Source: Saccoglossus kowalevskii
Taxonomy: Eukaryota > Hemichordata > Enteropneusta > Harrimaniidae
Assembly (NCBI RefSeq): GCF_000003605.2
Contig: NW_003128862.1
Coordinates: forward strand, 1,096,660-1,160,659
Length of the DNA stretch: 64,000 nucleotides
Direction: 5' to 3'
Each line of letters opens with the position of its first letter. Position 1 is the stretch's first letter. A program made the position numbers and the translations under genes. Below, one piece after another: positions 26,214-36,400 of this stretch. Below the pieces are notes generated by a model. That model did not search any database and was not told the origin of the DNA. It saw only the letters and a program-made list of their open reading frames with translations.

Positions 26214-27194
26214 GTAAGACATTTCGGGACCGCTTTAAATATGGCTATCGTCACTAGGCTAGGGAGAAAATAAAATGAATGTCTTTAAGACGGAAATCCA
26301 ACTATGCCACGTATAAATGGAATCTGTGAATATGGACATTTACTAGTATCAGAACAAATCGGATTATCAATAACTAATATTATCTGGTTCATAAAAGTAA
26401 ACACCGCTTAATGACAACTATTAAAATATGTAATTACAAAGTAATTAGTATTTTCGACGCCAATTTTTATTTAGTTAGGCACATCGCACGGTGCGTAACA
26501 AGCGTTCTCACAATTAGTATGTAACGAAACGAACACGTTTTACCTATCTTATCAGTAAATATGCAAATACGCAGTCATGAACATCTTTAAATGCCACTAA
26601 AACACGATTCACCAGTGAACAGTTATTTTAGTATGAGCTATAGTATACATGTGTCTCACAAATGGATATAGACATAGATAATTTTGCAGCATATATAAAT
26701 TTGAACCGCATACTACAAAAATCGGAATACTTTCAGATACTACACAAATATCAAACTAAAAAACACTGCTAAATATAAATCTAAATACCATGTCAACATA
26801 TCTGATAATGGGGTCGCTGTAGTGCTTTTATCATCTGACAATCATTGTTGTTCGAAATTTTTAGTTCTGTACCGTAGACTCCACATCTTCCCCATCGTCC
26901 GATCTTACGGTTTTGCTAAAGCGGGCCATTCATAAGTGCTCCACGAAACCGTGCGTTATCATGTTATGAAAAGCTGTATTTCACTGCAGATGAATTGAGT
27001 CATTTGATTTGGCGCGCCATGCATCACGTGACAAGGTCAAGAGATCAGCACCATCTTGCCTTCTGTTCAGTCCCCTGTTTTCTCGCTATTTGAGGACTTA
27101 TAGCCAATCGGTACCGAAAGTGTGGTGGTTCGGAGGGATCTAGAGTCTATGGTTGGTATGAGCTAGGTGAATAGGCAGGTTGAAAACCCTCTTC

Positions 27195-27233
27195 CTCAAT
27201 TCACTACGTTCAATTACCCACCATAGACTCTGG
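27195..27233 (+). repeat. Left terminal inverted repeat of the DIRS-like element
   Basis: This segment (CTCAATTCAC...ACCATAGACTCTGG) is, in reverse complement, clearly related to 29661-29695 at the other end, with an alignment of about 35 bases including small gaps. A further partial copy in inverted orientation (GAGTCTATGGTTGG, 27143-27156) lies just outside. Confidence 0.6.
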
Positions 27234-29660
27234 TCAGTCAAAATGATTATTTTGAACTCCAGGCAGAGTCAGACGGGGAGCGGTGGTGGGTTTCCGAGCA
27301 AAACAGAAAATAAAGAGTACTCGAAATAAAAAGTGTCCCATCCCGGGAAATTTTTTACTTATCTTATGACTACGGTGTCTTACCTTGTCAGTGTAATCCA
27401 CCTAGTAAAAGCATACTGCAAGTAAGTTGACGGGGTCGGCATTGCCCAAAGACGCTAGACGCAGACCCAATTATGGGGTAACTAGCATCCCGAAAAGAGT
27501 CCAAAACAGTTCTGCAATAGGTTAAAAGCGAGACCTGAGAATGTCCAAGGAGCGAAGAAGGGAGAAACTTTTCCACGCAAATATATAGCTCAGACTGCTC
27601 TGTTGCTTATGTGCAGAATCCCTGTAGTCGTACGGGCTGGATCAACAATCAAAGTCTGACCCACGAGGACAGAAGCCACCCTAAAAAGCCCTTCCTCAAT
27701 TAATTGCGTGTTTCTTAGGCAATAATTGATAAAGATGTTTCGCCTTTTCCAGAAGCCTGCCCTAAGCATGTGTTCCAGGGTGCCACCTGACTCAAGAATA
27801 AATGAGTTAGCAATCGCACGAACCTCATGTGCTCGTACTGCCTTGACTTCTTAGTACATCTCTCATAGCAACTCAAAGCTCAAACTGGGCATAGAAGCAA
27901 CTGCTCCTGATCCTCCAGTCCGACAATATTGGCCAAACGGGGGATCACGAATGGCTGTGGATCGTGCCCTAGGAATTTGTTCCACAACAGTCCAAGAAGG
28001 ACAAGGCCCCTAACTCAGAGCGATGTCTTCTACGTTGAATATTTCAGTGGTGCTAATTCCAGCGGTTCAAATAGTAGACCACTTAGAGCTGACAACACAA
28101 CCATGAATTCCAATTTGGTGGTACCCTAGATTGGGGTCTATGCCTCTGATTATGATAGGACAATCGGTGAGTCTTGTCCCCCCAAAAGCTCTCAATAGCG
28201 GGTGACAAGGCTGACCTATAGCCAACGATTGCGGCATAGTGCAATCCTAACTCGTCAAACAGATGGATGAAAAAATCATCTACCTGGCCAAACGTGGAGT
28301 GGCATGGATCAACCTCCCTTCCACTACACCAATCAACGTATGCCCGTCATTATAAATCGTAGGCTGCGTCAGTGGAACCAATATTCGCCCTGGCCAGGAT
28401 GTTGGCAGCCCGCTCAGATAAACCCTTCATCGATTCGAGTCTACTGAGAGCCTCAATGCGTGTAAGTGATACACTGCTGGGCTCATTGGTAGTGTGCTGT
28501 CTCGTTGGGACAGCAGATCCGGGATGTCCGAAAGCACTACCGGTGTCTCGACTAATATTTTCAACAGTAGTGGAAAACAGGTCTTGGTTGGTCAGTTGGG
28601 CGCCACCAGCGTCAAGTTGCAGGTGTGCTACTGTCAAAGTTTCCCCAGTACCTGATGAATCACTCCTTGATTTGGCACGTACGTCTGGACCTTGGCATTC
28701 AAGGGGTGTGGCAAATAGGTCTATCTTTGGATCGTCCCACAGCCGAAACAGTCTGGAGGCTATCTATTGAAGTACCTGCCACTTCGTGTTCTGGAAACGA
28801 AGTTGCTGCGAGAGGGTGTCCCTTTGACCCTTGGGAAGTGGTGTGCAGTTAGCTCCACATTGCATTCCAGGGACCAATGGGAAATTTGCTCAGACAGAGA
28901 TGCCAGTGATGAGGATTTGGTCCCCCCTCCTTGTTGATGTAGGAGAGTTTGTAGTTTGCTTAGATCCAGAACTGGACGCCAACCACCTGTAGCTTTTGAA
29001 ACTACAAACACGTGTGAGTAGAAGCCCAGACTTGTTGTTGGGTCTTCTATTGTATTGCGCCTTTTGTGAGAAAGCTGTCTGCCTCCTGTCGAATTGCCTC
29101 TACTTTGAGGGGATCCCCCAGCAGAGATAGCAGCAGAATTTTGTAACCATGTATCACCACATGTAGTATCCAGGGGTCAGTTACCCGCTGCTTCCTGTGT
29201 ACAAGAGGGATATGTGGCATTGGGTTCAGCGATTCTACTTGGTGGCCATGTCTCCTCCGCCAAAGTATGTCCCCCATCACAGTTTTTAAGAGTCGAACAG
29301 CTCAAGCTGCACCCACGAAATGATTGCCCATCCCCCTTGTTGCAGGCGAATTCGTCAACTCGCTTCCCCCTTCCTTCTCCTGGAAGAGTTTGGGCGCTTG
29401 CCTTCTGGCTGCTTCTGGCCAGTGGGTGGCGACTTTGGCCATTGCGTTTTCTTCGCTTGGGGTCTTTTTGCTGTGATGCAAATTCGGCGCGGAGAAAACA
29501 GAGAGTGAACATAAGGCAAGCTGGTGCTGACCTCTTGACCTTGCTACATGATGCGTAACAAAACAAAAAATCAAAAATCCTGAGGTCATGGGGCTTCCCC
29601 TGACTTAGATTTATCTCTCCATCATTGGCTGAATCGTAGATTAATGCCTACAGTTCAAAA

Positions 29661-29695
29661 CCGGAGTCTATCGTAATTGAGAGTATTGAATTTAG
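29661..29695 (+). repeat. Right terminal inverted repeat of the DIRS-like element
   Basis: CCGGAGTCTATCGTAATTGA and the following bases pair with the reverse complement of 27195-27233. Divergence between the two ends points to an old insertion. Confidence 0.6.
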
Positions 29696-29938
29696 CCATG
29701 TTTTGCCAAAAGGCACTAGAATTTGAAATTATGACCAACATATACTATTTACGACGAGACCATACATGTACATTTTTACGATCTATCTGTAGTCACTGTG
29801 CTACTCTGTGAAACCCTCAATATAACGACGTTATATTAGGGCAATAGAGGTCAATATATACTTTGTGGCTATTGTAACGTGTGTTTGCTTCCCGGAGCAA
29901 AGTATGTGTTACATGGCTTACTTCCAACTATAGTGGTA

Positions 29939-29944
29939 TTTAAT
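29939..29944 (-). terminator. Candidate poly(A) signal for the distal receptor isoform
   Basis: ATTAAA on the minus strand, about 270 bases downstream of the exon 4b stop. It is the first canonical-type signal I see after that exon. Confidence 0.35.
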
Positions 29945-30212
29945 CACTGTTTACTGTACCCCATATATATTTCAATATATACTTACTTTGATCAGAAACA
30001 AAAACAAGATTCCTTTCTAATTTGTAATAACCCGCACCAAAATCACAAGTAAATTAACATCAGTTCATGTATCTACAAATATAGTTTAAAATATACGTCT
30101 CGTAGTGTATCATCCATCCTATTTGGCCGGAAGTAACGAAGAATTTCAGTTTACCATGAAATAATGGTTCTTTCTTCCCATAAAAAGCAAATATCATTAC
30201 AATTGTTATTGT

Positions 30213-30405
30213 TCAAAGCGCGTTCTCCAGCATGGATTCGTCGACCGTTGTTATCATGTCTGATCCGTTCCTCATCAACTTCATCCCCTGAGTGGTACTA
30301 TACGTGCCGCTCAAATTTGTTGGTCGTTGAGAATCGACCCGTTCACCTGGCGTCCATTTGAAACACGGCAGCCATCGCAGAGCCTTCCTGAAGCCGCGTC
30401 GGAAT
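30213..30405 (-). CDS. Tachykinin-type receptor, exon 4b (distal alternative C-terminus)
   Basis: Acceptor TTCTGTTACAG then ATTCCG. The first base completes the split codon from exon 3 (AG+A, Arg335). Sixty-three codons and TGA follow, a length that fits the frame exactly. It begins FRRGFRKALRWLPCFKW, which is the helix 8 segment that follows LNDR in tachykinin receptors, with a palmitoylation-type Cys at residue 349. The remaining tail of about 48 residues is Ser/Thr-rich, with an acidic VDESMLE near the end and ENAL at the C-terminus. It matches the family pattern (LNDRFRxGF) better than exon 4a, so it is probably the ancestral form. Use of this exon gives a 398-residue receptor. Confidence 0.85.
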
Positions 30406-33400
30406 CTGTAACAGAATAAATGTATTTCACTTATTTAAGGACATATCATTTTTGGTTTCGACATTTTTACTAAGTAAGTTATAATATCCCCTATGCTGCC
30501 TGTGTACGTCATTAATCACAACTTGATTGGTCATATACGTCATCAGTTTCGCCATACGTCATCAAATTACACCACAACATAGGTAGGTAAATACTTACGT
30601 TTCGAAATTCCGATTAAAAGTTTAGCAACTTGTATTAAAATGTGATGACCGTGAGCGTTGAAGAACGACTCTGAGCATGCATGTGTTTTTTTTTAAACTA
30701 AAACGCAAATGGTTAGTGTTCGTGTCAGGCATTTTATCCTTCAAGTGCAATTGCGTGTATTCGGTTTTCTATATTAGAATGACATCGATCGATTTCGTAT
30801 CCGTTTCTAAAGCGAGTAGTACCGACGTGCTAAATAGAATTCTCATCTTATACTTACAAGATTATGAACATTATATACCTAGTTTTTGAGTTTTTATAAG
30901 TCGGCGTAAACTTGGTGACCTTGCCACGTGAACGTCATGTGATTGAGTATATGCTATATGGATACGAACTCTCAAGTGTCTACAAGAAATGACGGACACT
31001 TCGGAGTGGCCGCAGCACACTAAGTGTGCATGTGAATATTGAGTATGCTGTAAGGAATGTGCAGAAACATAATAAACTCATAGTAACACACTGAACCATT
31101 ATATTTATTTATTTATTTAATAAAATTTAATAAAATCTTGCAATAATTTGGATGATTTCATGGTTATCCTGAGAAAAAAATATATGTAAGTTTACTGATA
31201 GGCGAAAGGAACTCGAATTGTGGTTCAATGCGGTTAATTCGATCAAAAAGCGGTTTTCGAATATGGTTATATGCTGGACAAACTACCAGAAAATGAGTTC
31301 TTCTTCAACAGCATCTATACATATTTGGCAGGTTCTATTTTCCACTGGAGTTCCATAATATCTACCGGTCTCAATGCGTAACTTATGATTAGAGCACCGA
31401 AGTTTAGTTAAAGCTTGTCTGTACACGGGAACACGAACGATATCCAAATAATTCTCATAAAAAATATTTGTTTTAAATTGGCGAAACGTTCGTAACTTAA
31501 CGTTCGTAATATCTCGTGTTGAATAATATTGCCAAGGATTGCGCCCTATTTTATAAAATATTAAATGAAAATGATTCGTTGTAAATTAACTTATTGATTA
31601 TAGATCACTAAATTTATCTGTGTTATTGAAAAAGCAATTTTAAATCTCAGAAACACCACCAATGACGGTATAATAAATAATATAAATCATGCTGAGATTC
31701 AGCCGCTGCTGACACAATACTAAAATTGAGTCCACATTCACTCACATAACTGTCTGCATGATCAAATGCTTATGTTTGCGCCACCAACGCCCTTATGTGT
31801 GAAGACCTGCGTTATCATGTATTCATTACGAAATGCACTAAAACGAGTCCAGAAGCATAAGCCGGATTCTGATTGGTTCTTAGGGATGCGTGAACAGTAG
31901 AGATTTATGTAACATGCAATGGTCTCAGGCCGAACAAAACTGCATTAAAGATTTAGGATATTTTACAAGAAAACTAGTGAACAGAGATGATGAAAGGTGC
32001 TATGGAAATAGACAAAGACGATTCAGTAATGTGAGATAAAGTGGATATAATAATTTGTTCGAACAATTTCTTTGCCAGATGAAAGACTGTTCTTTGAGTG
32101 TGAAAGCAACTTGGGGTTTAATTGAAATATTACATACCGAAAATTGTTAATAATATGTATGTATTTTATATGCACATAAATTAATACGTGCAAGACAGTT
32201 TAATGATAAGGAGTGTGATTTATGAAAGAAATGTGATTGATTAACATATGGATTAACTTATATGAAATAATTTCGTCATGTAACTCTTTAAAGCCGAGCA
32301 GCTCATTGAATGTACTACTTTCCCAGAAGCTATTTCACTAATGCCACAATAATTAAAAATAAATTAGCAGAAAACCGGTTAGCAAATAGCATTTCAGATA
32401 CAGAACTAAAACATTGTACTCAACGTAGTGTTTTAATGTAATGCTTTTCAAAATTAGTCATGCAATTTAGTCACATTCCATAAGGGGTCATAACACGTGG
32501 GAGAAAATGACCAACCAGAAACGAGCTTTGCTTTCAAACTCATGAGACCATCTTACTTCTGGTCGTGGACACGTCATGTACTCGGTTTTTGTATCTGACT
32601 TTCGTGTATCCCAACGATTTGTTCCATTCGTCCGAGGTATATTTTACACACGGAAGCCATTGGAAAACTTTCTTGAATCCTATTCTATAGCTATAAATGA
32701 ATGGAGTGAGGGCTTGGAATGCTGATAGTATATGAAAAGAGAGAGTTCAATTTAATTATACGAAGGAAATAAAAACAAATCCTGTCTATTGTGAGAACTG
32801 GGGATTTAGAAATAGTAATATGCTGATGGAAAGTTCACCGGAAACACGGTCAACATTGACTGTCTTGTGCAAGTGCTGCTGTGTAAAAAACTGGCTTCCT
32901 TTTGAACCAAAACAAGTCTTTCAATGTATTCCGAGTTTGTCCCAAGCAGAATATTTATTATGTAGTAGCCGTTAATGTCGTCGATAATCTCCACAACCTG
33001 TGGCAAATAAACCTTCAAACACATAGCTCCATATGCTAAAGTTAACGACATCGCATAAATAAAAGAAGAAATACAATATGGATGACAACTTACCTATCGT
33101 TCAGCCAACAGTAAATGAACGGATTGTACATGGAATTGCTCATTCCCAACCAAAACACACCCATGTAAATCTCACGGGCATTAGGATGACTGTACAATTC
33201 ATCGCTGTAGCTTCGTCCCAGTAAAAAGTAGATATGAACCGGAAGCCAGCAGATTGCAAAGATAATAACGACTAGAATCATCATTTTCACAACCTGTATA
33301 TAAAAAGACTAACAGTCATTACATATCGTACATTATTAATTTGGGTCACACGTATCAACGTATGTTGCAACGACGAATACTCACACACATATTATATTCT

Positions 33401-36400
33401 TATTATGTATTTAAAATAAAAAAAATGGTGATACCAAAAAATGAATATTTGAATGAATAAATTAGTTTAATGTACAAAGGCAGAAACTAGTTAAAAACAA
33501 CCTGATTCATTGCCGCATCGAGGGAGATCTCCATTTTGTATCACGTGTTAACATCGCAGTTATAACAGTGTTGGTGAATTTATAAAGTGTTCCCTTAATG
33601 CATAGACAAGTTTCCTGTTTCCTGTACTACAATTATATAAACATACATAAAGCCTACCAGGAATATATATGTTAACACACTCTGAGACCGTTGAGACAAA
33701 CAAACGCTCTACCGGAACAAAATATTTAAACAAAAGAACGCATTTAATCACACATCTACAGTCGCCAAACTTATGCAGTGATGAATTCGCTTGTACATTA
33801 AACGTACGTCTCGTACATTAAACTGATCAACGAGCTCGGCGATTTGGTTGCATTGGTAATAATGCCGTTCCTAAAACCTAGTAATAGATTGTAAATACCA
33901 CGTCGTGTCACTCACATTATTCAAATGCTTATCGCCATAAATTAGTCAATGCCATATACAATTCAACATATATTCATTTAGAATGCCTATTTGTGAGGCG
34001 TGACCTAATAACATTAACAATATTGTATAATCTGATCTGCTGTGATGTTCAATAGATGCACTGATCTGATAATATCACGTGTCCATCATATAAATGTAAT
34101 GTTTCTAATGTTCAATGGATGAACTGATAATATCACGTATACATCACATACATGTAATGTTTCTAATGTTCAACGGATGCATTGTCTGAAAATATCACAT
34201 ATGCATCACATACATGTAGTATTTCCAATGTTTAATACAAAAAGCGTATCATGTTAATCAATGCATCATGATGACGTGATGGTAAACGAAAGCACGGTGA
34301 AGCGAGAACTGAACTTCGGTTACTCGCGCTATAAAATGAAATAGTTATAATGGAAAACGTTCCGAAAACAATAAAAATGTCATGAAAATATAATTGATCA
34401 CTTGAATTTTACAACACGCGAGAAACTGACTTTTTTACGACGTTGTGTATGTTTTCGTATTTGATAATGGTATATTGCTGATTGTGTTTTTCACACGCAA
34501 TTGTATGTCCCTGGGCATTTTTTCTGCCAATAAATTATTCCGAATTCTTTATTCACATTTATATTACTTTAACAGTTACAATTTTGGGCGAATTATGATA
34601 GAGTGTGTTTCGTTTGAACATTTGAATAAATAATTAGTGTAATATACCTTAACAGCTAAATTCATGAAATAGTTCCGAATAAAAATAGCATCGAAAGCTT
34701 CTCGTTGTATTCATTAAATGGAATGATATTGTTTCTTCACTAGCAATCAATTGTTTTTTTAACGTAAAAAATCAGCTGTTACTGTGATTTTACTTTGTCC
34801 AAGAAGCATATTAATCAATACAGAGCAAGGAACATAGATATAATTCAACAATTACACAATTATTGTCGGCGTGTGTCGTGTGAAGCAGCATGTCGTGTTG
34901 CTCTCGAGCATTGTAAACAAACACGAAATGATTTGCCATCGACTGTGTCAACACAAACCGATAATGCCGACTGTTTAATCCCCTTATAGTAGGATGAAAT
35001 CTCGTAATTACAAATGTGTGTATCGCGACATATTTATACATCTATGATGTTACAGGTGAACAAATAATTTCAGAGAGCGAATACTGTAAAGCCATTAAAT
35101 ATGCAATGGGTTTTAATGCTATTTTCGTTAATAAGTGAAATCTGATAATTGAAATCTACCTGAATATGTAAAAGAACAATAAAAATTGTTGCTTCTTTGA
35201 AAAAATCGTGACATTAAAACTCAGGGAATAAGCTCAAAACATCAAAATTGTGAAATCAATGATGGCAGCTGCTAATTTACATATGACAAACACGGTTTTG
35301 ACGATTTTTAGTAAACAGACCTAAACAAATCTAAATATTACAATATGACCTAGATCTCATTAATTGCAGGACAATTTAGACACAGTGTTCGAATTTAGCG
35401 GATTTTTTTTTCATGGCAACAGGAAATTGATTTTAATTTCAGTAGCTGGTCAGCCATATTTATTGTACTGAAGTGTGTTTTGCAAATATTCCGCATTCAT
35501 AATACATATGAATGTGACGTCATAACACACAACACTTCATTCTAACGTCGAAGTTAATGCACACTCACTCCCTTAAGAATTATTGAATCAGTGACGTGTA
35601 TTCTGTATACGTATTGTCCTTTGTTAGTACAGCTGGAACAGAATGAATGTGTGTAATTTTACTTACAAGCGTTTTCCATACACAACCTACATTTGTCAGA
35701 ATGATTATCGTATCCTGATTTCATTGGGGTTGATTTTGTGGACAGACATATAATTATAACAATAAATACGATTCTTGATATGTTATTTCAATATACATAC
35801 CTTTCTTTTTGCCTTTAACTGTTCTCTGTGCCTGTTTGATATCTCTCCAGGAGCCTGACTGCCCCATAGCTTAATACCAACGATACTATAAGACACGCCT
35901 TGAGCAATCAACGGTAGAAAATATGTGGCTACCATGAAACTGAAGCTGTACCTATATATATATATATAAAGGGTAATTGTGTTCGACATTGTATTACACT
36001 TTCTCTTGTATCCACAGCAACGAAAACAGCAGTCATTGTGTAAATGATTGTTTCATGGCCTCATTCACCCACATCATGATCAGAATTACTTCTGAATCAT
36101 GCCAACTGTATATATACATCAATGTCGTTTTGTAATACAATATAAAAAAAGGCATTTGGGTACATGGAACATAGTGAATATTGTAAGTCGCTCATTGAAC
36201 TCTCACGTAACATCAGCATCTGCCATCAATTGTAAAATTTTATCGAATCCCATTATGCCATTAACCAAATAATATCACGTGTCGGAATGAATTGAACCAA
36301 TATTTTAATTTGCATATGTTTTACTAGACATCATCTGATATTATTCGACATATAGACTGGCAATACGATCAACGTAATATTATAGTGATTTAGATTCACG

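Larger units (their letters stand above)
18790..27140. other. AT-rich stretch without a supported gene
   Basis: About 8 kb with no recognisable gene. Frames of 60 to 77 codons occur on both strands (for example 22427-22660 minus, 24473-24673 plus and 25787-26002 plus) without homology I can name. The 24473 frame follows a TTTGTAG acceptor-like sequence and looks moderately protein-like. An inverted repeat (21618-21725) and a GATT run (26163-26213) are listed separately. Confidence 0.5.
27195..29695 (-). mobile_element. DIRS-like retroelement fossil (broken)
   Basis: A tyrosine-recombinase retroelement of the DIRS group, sense on the minus strand. Parts in sense order: a gag-like basic region (about 29590-29300); reverse transcriptase and RNase H-like sequence (about 29280-28760) with SKATGGWRPVLDLSKL and a DPWILHVV...EADSFLTKGAI lead-in typical of DIRS; and tyrosine recombinase sequence (about 28640-27600) with IVGYRSALSPAI in the N-terminal part and, in the catalytic part, RAHEVRA and RAGFWKRRNIFINYCLRN, which resemble the HxxR and nucleophile-tyrosine regions. 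Terminal inverted repeats are recognisable but decayed. Base composition is visibly less AT-rich than the flanks. At about 2.5 kb it is shorter than usual for the family and it is broken in many places, so it is an old, inactive copy. Confidence 0.8.
30406..33093 (-). other. Intron 3 region containing alternative exon 4a
   Basis: From the exon 3 donor (GATAG|GTAAGT) to the exon 4b acceptor is 2688 bases; to exon 4a it is only 403. It holds a LINE 3' fragment (31100-31590), exon 4a (32540-32690), its candidate poly(A) signal, three TACGTCAT words near exon 4b, and an 81-codon open frame on the gene strand (33051-32806) between exon 3 and exon 4a. That frame is not linked to the receptor by phase. 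Confidence 0.75.

Noticed and set aside
28372-28770. 132-codon plus-strand frame
   Set aside because: It is antisense to the recombinase and RNase H parts of the DIRS-like element and is a shadow frame.
29214-29558. 114-codon plus-strand frame
   Set aside because: Antisense shadow of the gag-like part of the DIRS-like element.
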